Positions 48,451 to 59,103 of a DNA stretch of 64,000 nt are shown in pieces. The notes under the pieces are model-generated. The model searched no databases and had not been told where the DNA came from. It saw nothing but the letters and a program-made list of their open reading frames with translations. Where the stretch lies: contig NZ_CP066129.1 of NCBI RefSeq assembly GCF_019242955.1, positions 3,410,001 to 3,474,000 on the forward strand, read 5' to 3'. The DNA is from Morganella morganii. Lineage in GTDB: Bacteria > Pseudomonadota > Gammaproteobacteria > Enterobacterales > Enterobacteriaceae. Position numbers and translations under genes: made by a program. How positions within the stretch are numbered: the stretch's first letter is position 1; every line of letters starts with the position of its first letter.

Positions 48451-51400
48451 TTACCATTCAAAGTTAACCGATGCGTTATACATTGTGGATGAGCCGTTAC
48501 CGGCGGATGTCGCCACCCCACCTTTCACAGCCACACTTTCATTGAAGCGATAACCCACCCCGACAGCGACAGCAGACTCATCCTTATAACCACCGACACC
48601 GGCAGTCAGGTTCATCTTTCCGACCCCGTACGGCTGGAAGAGTCCGGATAAGGCGGCATTGGTCGCAAAACCTTTGTTCACTTTGTTATCCAGGTCATCC
48701 ACTCTGTCATTCAGCCGGTTAAGTCCGTTAGTCGTGTATTCACCTAACTGACTAATTCTTTTGTCTGTATAGGTATTTGCAGATTTCAGCGTGGTTTCAT
48801 TACTGCGTTTCATCTGAGCGTAATTGATCGCATCATTATCATTTTTCGCATCAGCGACACCTGATACCCGCTTATTGCCGATATTAAATGAGGTTGCTGT
48901 TTTGGCTTTATCACTTAATTCAACCTGTTTGCCATCATCACTGATTTTTACCACACCGGCATTTCCCATCTCAGAGGAAAGCCGTGCAATATCTCCCCCC
49001 TGCTTTTCAATCGTGCTGGTGTTTTTTTCAATATCACTGGTATTTTTGCTGATAATGACATCATGCTTATTCAGCGTTTCAGTGTTCGCTTTGATATCCT
49101 GTTTATTCTGTGCAATATCTTTGTCGTGGTTATTCAGACGGTTAGTATTTTCCTTAATATCATTCGTATTTTTTGTAATTGCTGCGTCATGTTCAGCCAG
49201 TTTATTTGTATTTGCCTGAATATTATTTGTATTCTGAGTAATACTGCTTTCATGAACGGCTAACTTATCCGTATTCGATTTAATGCTCTGGGTATTTTTT
49301 TCAACATTCTGATTCGTTGCATGTAACTGGCTGCCATTCACCGCTTCTGATGAATCTGCCGCTACCCGCCCCGCTGAAACACCACTCAATGTTCTGTTAT
49401 TAAAATCAAATACACGCGCACCATCCGCTTTATCACTGAGAACGATTCTTTTGCCGTCAGCATTCAGCTGTACCAGGCCCAGCGAGCCTGAATCCAGGTT
49501 TTTGCTGATGGCAGTGATTTCATTGGTATTCTTCGTAATATCTGTCGTATTTTGGGCAATAGCGCTAGTGTTATCAGTCACCTGCCTGTTGGTGGCAAAC
49601 AGCTGACTGCCGTTCACCGCCTCAGTGGAATCCGCTGCCAGTGCGGCATTACTGACACCACTGAGTTTTTTGTCACCGAACTCAAACACCATCGCGTCTT
49701 TGGCTTTATCACTGAGCACAACTTTTTTACCATCATTGCTCAGCTGCACCAGACCCAGAGTCCCCGCCGCCAGATTGTTATTGATGGTGGTGATATCACC
49801 GGTGTTCTTTGCAATATCCGTGGTATTTTTGGTGATATCGGCAGTATGTTGGGTGATCCCGTCTGTATTCACCTTTACCTGTTCATTGGTGGCAAACAGC
49901 TGACTGCCGTTCACCGCCTCAGTGGAATCCGCTGCCAGTGCAGCACTGCTGACACCGCTGAGTTTTTTGCCGCCGAACTCAAATACTGTCGCGTCTTTGG
50001 CTTTGTCACTGAGCACGATTTTCTTACCGTCCGCACTCAGCTGCACCAGACCCAGAGTCCCCGCCGCCAGATTGTTATTGATGGTGGTGATATCACCGGT
50101 GTTCTTTGCAATATCCGTGGTATTTTTGGTGATATCGGCCTTATTACCCGCAATATCCGTAGTATTTTTAGCGATATCAGCAGTATGTTGGGTGATCCCG
50201 TCTGTATTCGCCTTTACCTGCTCATTAGTTGCAAACAGCTGGCTGCCGTTCACTGCCTCAGTGGAATCCGCTGCCAGTGCAGCATTGCTGACACCGCTGA
50301 GTTTTTTACCGCCGAACTCAAATACTGTCGCGTCTTTGGCTTTATCACTGAGCACAACTTTCTTACCGTCCGCACTCAACTGCACCAGACCCAGTGTCCC
50401 CGCCGCCAGATTGTTATTGATGGTGGTGATATCACCGGTATTCTTCGCAATATCCGTAGTATTTTTGGTGATATCGGCCTTATTACCTGCAATATCGGCA
50501 GTGTTCTGAGTAATTACCGTTTTATTACCTGCGATATCCGTGGTGTTCTGATTAATTGCCGCCGTGTTGCCTGCAATATCAGACGTATTCTTCGTAATAT
50601 TTGTGGTGTTCTGAGTGATGGCGGTTTTATTGCCTGTGATATCAGTAGTGTTCTGATTAATTGCTGCCGTGTTGCCTGCAATATCAGACGTATTTTTCGT
50701 AATATCTGTGGTGTTCTGAGTGATGGCGGCTTTATTGCCCGCAATATCAGCAGTATGTCGGGTGATCCCGTCTGTATTCGCCGTCACCTGTTCATTGGTG
50801 GCAAACAGCTGGCTGCCGTTCACCGCCTCGGTGGAATCCGCTGCCAGCGCAGCATTGCTGACGCCGCTGAGTTTTTTGCCGCCGAACTCAAATACTGTCG
50901 CGTCTTTGGCTTTATCACTGAGCACAACTTTTTTACCATCATTGCTCAGCTGCACCAGACCCAGAGTCCCCGCCGCCAGATTGTTATTGATGGTGGTGAT
51001 ATCACCGGTGTTCTTCGCAATATCCGTGGTATTTTTGGTGATATCAGCCTTATTACCTGCAATATCAGACGTATTTTTGGTGATATTTGTGGTGTTTTGA
51101 GTGATCGCTGTTTTATTGCCTGTGATATCAGTAGTGTTCTGATTAATTGCCACCGTGTTGCCTGCAATATCAGACGTATTTTTCGTAATATTTGTGGTGT
51201 TCTGAGTGATGGCGGTTTTATTGCCCGCAATATCCGTAGTATTTTTAGCGATATCGGCTTTATTGCCTGCAATATCAGCGGTGTTCTGAGTAATAACCGT
51301 TTTATTGCCTGCAATATCGGCGGTGTTCTGAGTAATTACCGCCGTGTTGCCTGCAATATCAGTAGTATTTTTCGTAATATTTGTGGTGTTCTGAGTGATG

Positions 51401-52467
51401 GCGGCTTTATTGCCCGCAATATCAGCAGTATGTTGGGTGATCCCGTCTGTATTCACCTTTACCTGTTCATTGGTGGCAAACAGCTGACTGCCGTTCACCG
51501 CCTCAGTGGAATCCGCTGCCAGTGCAGCATTGCTGACACCGCTGAGTTTTTTGTCACCGAACTCAAATACTGTCGCATCTTTGGCTTTATCACTGAGCAC
51601 AACGTTCTTACCATCAGCACTCAGCTGCACCAGACCCAGTGTACCCTCTGTCAGACTATTGTTGATGGTGGTGATTGCTGTGGTGTGACCGGCAATATCA
51701 TCTGTATTTTTAGTGACAATTTCATTAGTGGCTGATAACTGCGCAAAATTGACAGCGTCATTATCAGAAGAGCCGGCAGAAATATTGGTCAGCTTACGTT
51801 TTAATGACGCATTACCGAATGATACTTCATTTGCGGTTGTTGCTTGCGAACCATCACCTAAAGCAATAGCACGCTCCGCAGTAACCTTACTATCATTACC
51901 AATCGCGATCCCACCCTTTGCAGCGGTTGTTGAGATGGCATTTTTTCCCAGTGCAACCCCGTTATTTTCAGCAACCGCAAATCGTCCGATACTGGTACTA
52001 AAGTTATTAGCAATCGCCGTTGCCCCCAATGCAGTACTGCCATCTCTGGCATAGGTTCCAGCTCCGATCCCCGTACTGCCAAAACCATAGACTTCCGCTT
52101 TGGTTCCGATGAGCATGGAACCTCCCGTGGCGTCTTTAGCGGAACTTGTCGGAGAATTCGCTAATTTCGACTGGAAACCAATAGCCATTAACTCAGGGAA
52201 TATCAGGTTATCACCACCATCGCTCCAAATCGACCCCGAAAAATATGATTGATATAATGCTTTATCATATACAAGAGCTTTATAATCAGCTTTATCAACA
52301 TTAATTGTTAAATCACTTGCTACCGCAAAAGACAGCATTGGCAGAGATGAGAAGAATGTGACTATGGCTATTTTAATAAGAGAAGGTTCTTTTAATTTAA
52401 ATCCCTTTCTGGCAGAAGTAAGGGTTCCGGACGAATTTATGTATTTATCCATATGTAAGGTACTCAT
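48451..52467 (-). CDS. YadA-like trimeric autotransporter adhesin
   Basis: A 1338-residue surface adhesin. Long basic signal region (1-50), a unique segment (51-95), YadA-head repeats (about 96-215, e.g. GVALGKNAIS, AIALGDGSQA), a neck (VSFGNASLKRKLTNIS, DNDAVNFAQL), then a stalk of I-x-x-N-T-x-x heptads interrupted by six near-identical modules ending EAVNGSQLFATN, a seventh divergent module, a helical region and the C-terminal YadA anchor ending NASVNFEW. Heptads per stalk segment, N to C: about 2, 21, 16, 5, 3, 2, then 14. AGGAT lies 7 bases before the ATG. The upstream 600 bp is very A/T-rich. Probably binds host surfaces or promotes aggregation. Confidence 0.95.
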   Translation of the reverse strand: MSTLHMDKYINSSGTLTSARKGFKLKEPSLIKIAIVTFFSSLPMLSFAVASDLTINVDKADYKALVYDKALYQSYFSGSIWSDGGDNLIFPELMAIGFQSKLANSPTSSAKDATGGSMLIGTKAEVYGFGSTGIGAGTYARDGSTALGATAIANNFSTSIGRFAVAENNGVALGKNAISTTAAKGGIAIGNDSKVTAERAIALGDGSQATTANEVSFGNASLKRKLTNISAGSSDNDAVNFAQLSATNEIVTKNTDDIAGHTTAITTINNSLTEGTLGLVQLSADGKNVVLSDKAKDATVFEFGDKKLSGVSNAALAADSTEAVNGSQLFATNEQVKVNTDGITQHTADIAGNKAAITQNTTNITKNTTDIAGNTAVITQNTADIAGNKTVITQNTADIAGNKADIAKNTTDIAGNKTAITQNTTNITKNTSDIAGNTVAINQNTTDITGNKTAITQNTTNITKNTSDIAGNKADITKNTTDIAKNTGDITTINNNLAAGTLGLVQLSNDGKKVVLSDKAKDATVFEFGGKKLSGVSNAALAADSTEAVNGSQLFATNEQVTANTDGITRHTADIAGNKAAITQNTTDITKNTSDIAGNTAAINQNTTDITGNKTAITQNTTNITKNTSDIAGNTAAINQNTTDIAGNKTVITQNTADIAGNKADITKNTTDIAKNTGDITTINNNLAAGTLGLVQLSADGKKVVLSDKAKDATVFEFGGKKLSGVSNAALAADSTEAVNGSQLFATNEQVKANTDGITQHTADIAKNTTDIAGNKADITKNTTDIAKNTGDITTINNNLAAGTLGLVQLSADGKKIVLSDKAKDATVFEFGGKKLSGVSSAALAADSTEAVNGSQLFATNEQVKVNTDGITQHTADITKNTTDIAKNTGDITTINNNLAAGTLGLVQLSNDGKKVVLSDKAKDAMVFEFGDKKLSGVSNAALAADSTEAVNGSQLFATNRQVTDNTSAIAQNTTDITKNTNEITAISKNLDSGSLGLVQLNADGKRIVLSDKADGARVFDFNNRTLSGVSAGRVAADSSEAVNGSQLHATNQNVEKNTQSIKSNTDKLAVHESSITQNTNNIQANTNKLAEHDAAITKNTNDIKENTNRLNNHDKDIAQNKQDIKANTETLNKHDVIISKNTSDIEKNTSTIEKQGGDIARLSSEMGNAGVVKISDDGKQVELSDKAKTATSFNIGNKRVSGVADAKNDNDAINYAQMKRSNETTLKSANTYTDKRISQLGEYTTNGLNRLNDRVDDLDNKVNKGFATNAALSGLFQPYGVGKMNLTAGVGGYKDESAVAVGVGYRFNESVAVKGGVATSAGNGSSTMYNASVNFEW
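49290..51735 (-). repeat. Near-identical stalk modules and heptad repeats
   Basis: Six modules of about 60 codons (LVQL-S-DGK-VVLSDKAKDATVFEFG-KKLSGVS) are nearly identical at DNA level and centre around 49.33, 49.62, 49.92, 50.25, 50.82 and 51.50 kb. Between them are 21-base heptad units. Recombination between copies should change stalk length in 21-base or module-size steps, preserving frame. Assembly from short reads is error-prone here. Confidence 0.92.
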
Positions 52468-53061
52468 GTAATATCCTATGACACAAGATGTGCGATTGTT
52501 ATCATTTAATTTTCAAAAAAATGATAGTCAGGTTTCAATGCGCGCGTAATTAAAACCAACATGACGTTGATTTAAATACCAATTGATATTATTCCGGTTA
52601 ACATAATCTGATGGAATGCGTGTTTATTTATCCTTTTATTTTAAAAAGATATTTATTGAAAAACATAAGAATTATATATACATTAACACATAAGATAGGT
52701 TTATTCATTTTATTTTACATTATTAACCTGCACAACCATAAGAATGACACTTTACTCTCACCATGAACATTTAATTTTAAATACACCAAATTAAAAAACA
52801 ATAAAATGCTATTTTAAACACATGGAATTTTAAATTAAAAAAACACTATTAACGACCAGTGAATAACAAGCACGCAGTAACATTTGATATTTTAGATTAT
52901 TAAGTTAAAAACCAACATTATTTAATAGCGGTATTTATCGCATATCGTGATATGAATAAGCAGATTTGAAAAACAGAAAAGAGGCAGATATCACGATTAC
53001 CATAATCGCCATCCGTCATAAGAAAAATAGTTATGCGTTCCCGGAAGACGATGACGACTAT
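52468..53061. other. Very A/T-rich intergenic region, adhesin / kdpE
   Basis: 594 bp of strongly A/T-rich DNA with no credible gene. It should hold the adhesin promoter and is a good candidate for H-NS silencing. Near its right end a 10-bp inverted repeat, ATCGTGATAT (52944-52953) and ATATCACGAT (52988-52997), could end the kdp transcript or be an operator. Confidence 0.6.
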
Positions 53062-53739
53062 TTACACCACAAAGCGATAACCAATACCGGTTTCAGTAAT
53101 GAAATGCTGCGGACGTGCCGGATCGGTTTCAAGTTTCTGGCGTAAATGCCCCATATAAATACGCAGGTAATGGGCATGTTCGACGGCATTCGGTCCCCAT
53201 ACTTCATTAAGCAGCTGCCGCTGAGTCAGTACTTTGCCGCTGTGACCAATCAGAATAGTCAGCAGGCGGAACTCTATCGGCGTGAGATGCACTTCCTCCC
53301 CGGCTTTACTGACCTGCCGCCCGGCAATATCCACACGGATATCGCCGAACTCATACACCGGATCATTCTTCTCATTTCCGGGATAGCGGCGCAGCAGTAC
53401 CCGCAACCGCGCCTGTAATTCACCGACACCAAAGGGTTTGGTCATATAGTCATCCGCCCCGGCATCCAGGGCGGCAATTTTATCATGTTCACTGTCGCGG
53501 GCGGAAAGCACCAGCACCGGTACAGAACTCCACTGACGGAATTCCTGCACGAAGGTGATACCGTCACCGTCCGGTAATCCCAGATCGAGAATAACCAGAT
53601 CCGGTTTGCGGGTCGCTGCTTCCACCAGGCCGCGGGCGAGGTCTTCTGCCTCAAACACGCGCAGGGAATCCCCCTCCAGCGCAGTGCGCAGAAGGCGGCG
53701 GATACCTTTTTCATCTTCAATAATCAGTACAGTGGTCAC
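53062..53739 (-). CDS. kdpE: Response regulator KdpE
   Basis: OmpR-family response regulator that activates kdpFABC when K+ is scarce. It has 225 residues: receiver domain with phosphorylated D52 (LVILDLGLPDGDG), acidic pocket EDE at 8-10 and K in DDYMTKPF, then a winged-helix domain with TPIEFRLLTILIGHSGKVLTQRQLLNEVWG. It overlaps kdpD by four bases (ATGA), last gene of the operon. Confidence 0.97.
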   Translation of the reverse strand: MTTVLIIEDEKGIRRLLRTALEGDSLRVFEAEDLARGLVEAATRKPDLVILDLGLPDGDGITFVQEFRQWSSVPVLVLSARDSEHDKIAALDAGADDYMTKPFGVGELQARLRVLLRRYPGNEKNDPVYEFGDIRVDIAGRQVSKAGEEVHLTPIEFRLLTILIGHSGKVLTQRQLLNEVWGPNAVEHAHYLRIYMGHLRQKLETDPARPQHFITETGIGYRFVV

Positions 53740-56423
53740 AACGGGTTGTCATCTTCATCAATCACAGGCGGATTTTCACAGGGTAGACGGATATGGAAGC
53801 TTGCGCCACCCCCGTCGCGGTTTCCGGCCAAAATAGTGCCGCCGTGCACTTCCGCAATAGCCCGGCAGATAGCCAGCCCGAGGCCGATGCCCGGGATGGC
53901 GGATTCTTTCTGTCCGCGCGAGAATTTCTCAAATATCTGTGCTTCCTGCCCGGACGGGATACCCGGGCCGTTATCCCACACTTCAATATCAATCATATTG
54001 TCCGACAGCCGTGAGCGGATCCCCATCTGTGCCTGCGGACCGGCGTATTTTATCGCATTCTCCAGCAGATTGATCAACACCCGCTCAAACAGAGGGCCAT
54101 CCGCACAGATAAGCTGCATCGGATCATTGAGATCAATCTGTACCGAATCCGTGTCAAAACGCGGTTTCAGCATTTGCAGTGCGCTGCCGATCACTTCTTC
54201 CAGCGGCAGCCACTCTTTATTGAGATTAAAGCCGCCGGACTGAATCCGCGCCATATCCAGCAGGTTATTGACCAGCCGCGTGGTGCTGAGAATGTGCTGG
54301 CGAATCTCGTTGGCCTGTGCGGCATACGGCGAGCCTTCACTGGTCAGATCCAGCGTGAGGATCTCCGCCTGACCAAACAATACCGTCAGCGGTGTGCGCA
54401 GATCATGAGACAGCGCCGCCAGCAGCGAGTTACGGACCTGTTCACGTTCACTGACCAGCCGTGACTGTGCTTCGCGTTCTGTCAGCGTGCGGCGTTCCAG
54501 CGCACCGGCTGCCAGCAGGATCAGGGTTTCCAGCAGCCGCTGCTGTTCGGGGATCAGCAGCTGACGACGGTTATACGGCTCCACAATCACCACACCGTAG
54601 ACTTTTTCTGTCGTGCAGACCGGCAGGATCTGATACGGCACGCCAGGCAGCGTGCCGGTGCCGAATCCGGCGGGCTGGCCTTTGTCGTAACTCCAGCGGA
54701 TGATCGCATCATCGCGGCTGTTATCCTCCGTGCCGCCGCCGGCCGGGATCAGATCCCCCTGCTCATCCGGCAACAGCATTTCACAACGGGCATGCAAACT
54801 GTGGCTGATAAAATGACAGCTGACGGAGGCAATATCGTCAGACTCCCGCGCCACTGCCAGTGCTTTTGACATTTCATACAGATGCCAGGTACGCTGCTCG
54901 CGGTAACGCGCCACCCGTGCCTGATAGCGGACACCGGCGGTCAGGCTGCCGATCACCAGCCCGACGGTCATCATCACGGCAAAGGTGAGCAGATACTGCA
55001 TATCCGAGACGGCCAGCGTCCCTTTCGGGTTGATAAGGAAGAGGTCAAAGCTGATGACGTTAATGATCGTGGCAAACACGGAAGGCCAGCGCCCGTAAAA
55101 CCGCGCCACCACCACCACACCCAGGATGTAGAGCATCACCAGGTTGGCATTATCAAATGCCATCAGCCAGTGATGCGCCATCAGGGTGGTGGCCGCACAA
55201 ATCAGTGCCGCGACAGCACAGCCCTGCAAATCCGTTTTGTGTTTATCCAGAAACGGCCGGTTGTCACTGAATTTTTCCCGGCTCTCCGGCTGTCTGTCCT
55301 GCGGGGCTATCATCACCACGTCCAGATCAGCAGCACTGCGGCTGAGCTGTTCCTGTAATTTGTCACGCCGCCACCAGGATGTCCGCTCATGGCGGGCTAT
55401 CATAATTTTACCGAGGTTGTTCTCCCGCGCATAACGGATAACCGCACGACTCTCTTCCGGCTCCGCCAGTGTTGCGGTGGTTGCACCCAGCTGCTGTGCC
55501 AGTGATAGTGTGGTGAGGATGGTACGCCGCTGTGGTGACGGTAATTTATGGCGCGCGGGAGTTTCAACAAAAATCGCATGCCAGTCACTGCCGAGCCGTG
55601 CCGCCAGCCGTGCCGCAGCGCGAACCAGTTTTTCATTGCCGCCGTCAGGACGCAGACAGACCAGAATGGCATCCCGGGTGTGCCAGACTTTTTCCTGTCC
55701 TTTCCGCTCCCGCCAGGCGCGCATTTGTTCATCGACCCGATCCGTCGTCCGCCGCAGCGCCAGTTCACGCAGCGCCAGCAGATTACCTTTGCGGAAAAAG
55801 TGTTCGATCGCCCGCTCCGCCTGGGCTGGCAAATACACTTTCCCCTCACGCAGCCTGCCGAGCAGATCGTCCGGGGTTAAATCCACCAGCACAATTTCAT
55901 CGGCGGCATCAAATACCGGGTCCGGCACCGTTTCGCGCACACGAACACCGGTCACGCCACCGACGATATCATTCAGGCTTTCCAGGTGCTGCACATTGAT
56001 GGTGGTGAGCACATCGATCCCGGCATTGAGCAGTTCTTCCACATCCTGCCAGCGTTTCGGGTGACGGGCGCCGGGGATGTTAGTGTGAGCCAGTTCATCC
56101 ATTAAGATCACCGCCGGATGTATCGCCAGCGCACGATCCAGATCGAACCCCATAACCTGCCGTCCCCGGTAGTTGTGCTTTTTCAGCGGCAGGATGCGCA
56201 ATCCCTCCAGCAGGGCGGCGGTTTCACTGCGGCCGTGGGTTTCCACCACCCCGGCCAGCACATCAATGCCCTGTTCATGCAGCCGCTGCGCCTCCTTCAG
56301 CATGGCATAGGTTTTCCCGACACCCGCACAGGCACCGAAGAAAATCTTCAGTTTTCCGCGCGGGCGCTCTGTGACCTGTGCCAGTAACTGGTCAGGATCG
56401 GGGCGCAGTGGCTCATCATACAT
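53736..56423 (-). CDS. kdpD: Sensor histidine kinase KdpD
   Basis: Membrane sensor of K+ limitation, 895 residues. N-terminal KdpD domain with Walker A GACAGVGKT (30-38), USP domain (about 250-370), four membrane helices (about 400-500), GAF domain, then HisKA with the phosphorylated His in ALSHDLRTPLTVLFGQAE (near 670) and HATPase with NLLENAIKYA, DNGPGI and GIGLGLAICRAI. EIIA-Ntr (ptsN in this window) binds and stimulates KdpD in E. coli. The ATG lies 15 bases after the kdpC stop. Confidence 0.97.
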   Translation of the reverse strand: MYDEPLRPDPDQLLAQVTERPRGKLKIFFGACAGVGKTYAMLKEAQRLHEQGIDVLAGVVETHGRSETAALLEGLRILPLKKHNYRGRQVMGFDLDRALAIHPAVILMDELAHTNIPGARHPKRWQDVEELLNAGIDVLTTINVQHLESLNDIVGGVTGVRVRETVPDPVFDAADEIVLVDLTPDDLLGRLREGKVYLPAQAERAIEHFFRKGNLLALRELALRRTTDRVDEQMRAWRERKGQEKVWHTRDAILVCLRPDGGNEKLVRAAARLAARLGSDWHAIFVETPARHKLPSPQRRTILTTLSLAQQLGATTATLAEPEESRAVIRYARENNLGKIMIARHERTSWWRRDKLQEQLSRSAADLDVVMIAPQDRQPESREKFSDNRPFLDKHKTDLQGCAVAALICAATTLMAHHWLMAFDNANLVMLYILGVVVVARFYGRWPSVFATIINVISFDLFLINPKGTLAVSDMQYLLTFAVMMTVGLVIGSLTAGVRYQARVARYREQRTWHLYEMSKALAVARESDDIASVSCHFISHSLHARCEMLLPDEQGDLIPAGGGTEDNSRDDAIIRWSYDKGQPAGFGTGTLPGVPYQILPVCTTEKVYGVVIVEPYNRRQLLIPEQQRLLETLILLAAGALERRTLTEREAQSRLVSEREQVRNSLLAALSHDLRTPLTVLFGQAEILTLDLTSEGSPYAAQANEIRQHILSTTRLVNNLLDMARIQSGGFNLNKEWLPLEEVIGSALQMLKPRFDTDSVQIDLNDPMQLICADGPLFERVLINLLENAIKYAGPQAQMGIRSRLSDNMIDIEVWDNGPGIPSGQEAQIFEKFSRGQKESAIPGIGLGLAICRAIAEVHGGTILAGNRDGGGASFHIRLPCENPPVIDEDDNPL

Positions 56424-56438
56424 AATGCTGTCCTTCCG

Positions 56439-57029
56439 TTAGTTCAGGCTGGTTTTGTCTGCGGTATGTGCATCCAGCGCCAGATTCAGTGTCAGCACAT
56501 TCACGACCGGCACACCGGTAAAAGCCGGTACCGGCGTGGTGATATTCTGACCGATCAGTTGTTCCACTTCAGCCTGTGTCATATTACGCGCTTTGGCGAC
56601 ACGCGGTGCCTGCCAGTAAGCAGCTTCCGGAGAGATATCCGGGTCCAGCCCGCTGGCAGAGGCGGTAACCAGATCAACCGGCACCATACGGGACGCTTCC
56701 GGATTTTCCGCTCTTAATGTCTCCGCCCGCTGCGCCACCCGCTGTAACAGTTCCGGGTTACCGGTACTCAGGTTGCTGCCGCCGGAACTGAGCGCGTTAT
56801 ACGGATGCTCTGCTGTCTCTGACGGGCGTCCGTGAAAATAGCCGGGCTGTGTGAACGGCTGACCGATCAGGGCCGAGCCTTTCACTTCATTATTCACTTC
56901 AATCAGCGATCCGTTGGCCTGACGGGCAAACCACCACTCCCCGAGCGAAGTAGTCAGCAGAGGGTAAAATACCCCTGTGACCAGCGCCAGAACCAGAAAT
57001 ATTATAATTGCAGGACGTATCTGACTCAT
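56439..57029 (-). CDS. kdpC: Potassium-transporting ATPase subunit KdpC
   Basis: Single-span chaperone-like subunit that stabilises KdpFABC and raises ATP affinity. It has 196 residues: N-terminal membrane helix ([21 protein letters not shown]) and a cytoplasm-distal domain with [36 protein letters not shown] and [14 protein letters not shown], all family signatures. It follows kdpB after 9 bases. Confidence 0.96.
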   Translation of the reverse strand: MSQIRPAIIIFLVLALVTGVFYPLLTTSLGEWWFARQANGSLIEVNNEVKGSALIGQPFTQPGYFHGRPSETAEHPYNALSSGGSNLSTGNPELLQRVAQRAETLRAENPEASRMVPVDLVTASASGLDPDISPEAAYWQAPRVAKARNMTQAEVEQLIGQNITTPVPAFTGVPVVNVLTLNLALDAHTADKTSLN

Positions 57030-57038
57030 TGTTTATCC

Positions 57039-59087
57039 TTATACTAACCCTGTCAGGGTCAGTAACATATCTATCAATTTAATACCGATAAACGGCACAA
57101 CCAGGCCGCCCAGTCCGTAGATCCACAGATTACGGCGTAACATCTGCGCGGCACTCAGAGCGTGATACGGTACGCCTTTCAGCGCCAGCGGGATCAGAAA
57201 GACAATAATCAGGGCGTTAAAGATCACCGCACTTAACATCGCGGAGTCCGGCGAATGCAGGCGCATAATATTGAGTGCATCCAGCTGCGGATAGGTCACC
57301 GCAAACGCCGCCGGGATAATCGCGAAATATTTGGCGATATCATTGGAGATACTGAATGTGGTCAGCGAGCCGCGTGTCATCAGCATCTGTTTACCGATAT
57401 GCACCACCTCAATCAGCTTGGTCGGGTTGGAGTCCAGATCCACCATATTCCCCGCCTCTTTCGCCGCCTGGGTGCCCGAGTTCATAGCGACCGCCACATC
57501 TGCCTGTGCCAGTGCGGGCGCATCATTGGTGCCGTCGCCGGTCATCGCCACCAGCCGTCCTTCTTTCTGGTACTGACGGATCAGCGCCAGTTTGGCTTCC
57601 GGGGTCGCTTCCGCGAGGAAATCATCCACACCGGCCTCTGCGGCAATCGCTGCGGCGGTCAGCCGGTTATCCCCCGTGATCATCACAGTTTTGATCCCCA
57701 TCTGGCGCAGTTGTGCAAAACGTTCACGTATCCCGCCTTTCACAATGTCTTTCAGCGCAATAACCCCGAGCACACGGTGCTCTTCCGCTACCACCAGCGG
57801 TGTACCGCCGCTGCGTGCAACCTCTTCCACCAGTTTGTCGACCTGTGCCGGGAAGTGGCCGTGGTTGGCCTCAATATAGCGGCGGATGGCATCGACAGAT
57901 CCCTTGCGGATAGTACGTCCGTCCACATTGATGCCGCTCATGCGGGTCTGTGCGGTAAACGGAATAAAGGTCGCATTCAGGCTTTCCAGATCCCGTGCCC
58001 GCAGACTGAAACGCTGTTTTGCCAGCACCACGATGCTGCGCCCCTCCGGAGTTTCATCCGCCAGTGATGATAATTGTGCCGCATCCGCCAGCGTTCTTTC
58101 ATCCGTGCCGGGTGCGGCCAGGAAAGCAGATGCCTGGCGGTTACCGAGGGTAATTGTCCCGGTTTTGTCCAGCAGCAGCACGTCCACATCCCCGGCGGCT
58201 TCCACCGCCCGCCCGCTGGTGGCGATCACGTTAGCGGCCAGCATACGGCTCATCCCCGCCACACCGATGGCGGAGAGCAGGCCGCTGATGGTGGTCGGGA
58301 TCAGACAGACCAGCAGCGCGATCATCACTGTCAGAGTGACCGGATGGCCGGTATAGGCGGTAAACGGCCAGAGTGTCGCCACCGCCAGCAGGAATACGAT
58401 ACTCAGCGCAGCCAGCAGGATAGTCAGGGCAATCTCGTTCGGCGTTTTGCTGCGTTTTGCGCCCTCAACCATGCTGATCATGCGATCGAGGAAACTGTCG
58501 CCCGGGTTGGCACTGCACTCAATAATCAGCCAGTCGGACAGAATGCGGGTACCACCTGTCACAGAGGCAAAATCACCGCCGGATTCGCGGATCACCGGCG
58601 CAGATTCCCCTGTAATCGCGCTCTCATCCACGGAAGCGCCGCCCTCCAGCACCGTACCGTCGCACGGGATCAGATCCCCCGCTTCAACCAGCACCACATC
58701 CCCTTTGCGCAGGGTATCAGCAGAAACCATATCAAAACTGCTGTCGCGCTGTGCGGCATGCAGACGCCGTGCGCGGCTGGTTTTTTTCATTCCTTTCAGG
58801 CTGTCGGCCTGCGCTTTGCTGCGCCCCTCCGCCAGTGCTTCGGCAAAGTTGGCAAACAGAACGGTAAACCACAGCCACAGGGCGATGGTGAGGGTAAATC
58901 CGCCGTTACCGCTGATAAATCCGCTTAACATCCCGGCGGCCAGCAGTGTGGTCAGCAGGCTGCCGCACCAGACAATAAACATCACCGGATTCTGCCACTG
59001 CACCACCGGCGAGAGCTTGCTGAACGCATCCGGCAGGGCCCTGCGCACAAGCGCAGGTTCAAATAATCGCTGTGTCTGACGACTCAT
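57039..59087 (-). CDS. kdpB: Potassium-transporting P-type ATPase subunit KdpB
   Basis: ATP-hydrolysing subunit of high-affinity K+ uptake. It has 682 residues, as in E. coli. Phosphorylated D307 ([12 protein letters not shown]), the actuator TGES at 159-162, the nucleotide-binding KGSVDAIR and hinge [19 protein letters not shown] are intact, with about seven membrane helices. The Ser in TGES is the inhibitory phosphorylation site in E. coli. It follows kdpA after 16 bases. Confidence 0.98.
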   Translation of the reverse strand: MSRQTQRLFEPALVRRALPDAFSKLSPVVQWQNPVMFIVWCGSLLTTLLAAGMLSGFISGNGGFTLTIALWLWFTVLFANFAEALAEGRSKAQADSLKGMKKTSRARRLHAAQRDSSFDMVSADTLRKGDVVLVEAGDLIPCDGTVLEGGASVDESAITGESAPVIRESGGDFASVTGGTRILSDWLIIECSANPGDSFLDRMISMVEGAKRSKTPNEIALTILLAALSIVFLLAVATLWPFTAYTGHPVTLTVMIALLVCLIPTTISGLLSAIGVAGMSRMLAANVIATSGRAVEAAGDVDVLLLDKTGTITLGNRQASAFLAAPGTDERTLADAAQLSSLADETPEGRSIVVLAKQRFSLRARDLESLNATFIPFTAQTRMSGINVDGRTIRKGSVDAIRRYIEANHGHFPAQVDKLVEEVARSGGTPLVVAEEHRVLGVIALKDIVKGGIRERFAQLRQMGIKTVMITGDNRLTAAAIAAEAGVDDFLAEATPEAKLALIRQYQKEGRLVAMTGDGTNDAPALAQADVAVAMNSGTQAAKEAGNMVDLDSNPTKLIEVVHIGKQMLMTRGSLTTFSISNDIAKYFAIIPAAFAVTYPQLDALNIMRLHSPDSAMLSAVIFNALIIVFLIPLALKGVPYHALSAAQMLRRNLWIYGLGGLVVPFIGIKLIDMLLTLTGLV

Positions 59088-59103
59088 GGTGTTCTCCCGT
59101 CAA

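Noticed and set aside
49552-51735. A 727-codon open frame on the plus strand, antisense to the adhesin
   Set aside because: It mirrors the repeat structure of the adhesin; repeated units without stops in the opposite frame create it. There is no ribosome-binding site and no meaningful protein features.
49290-51735. Regular short repeats that could suggest a CRISPR array
   Set aside because: The repeats are in frame, encode heptads and modules of one protein, and lack constant repeat/unique spacer structure.
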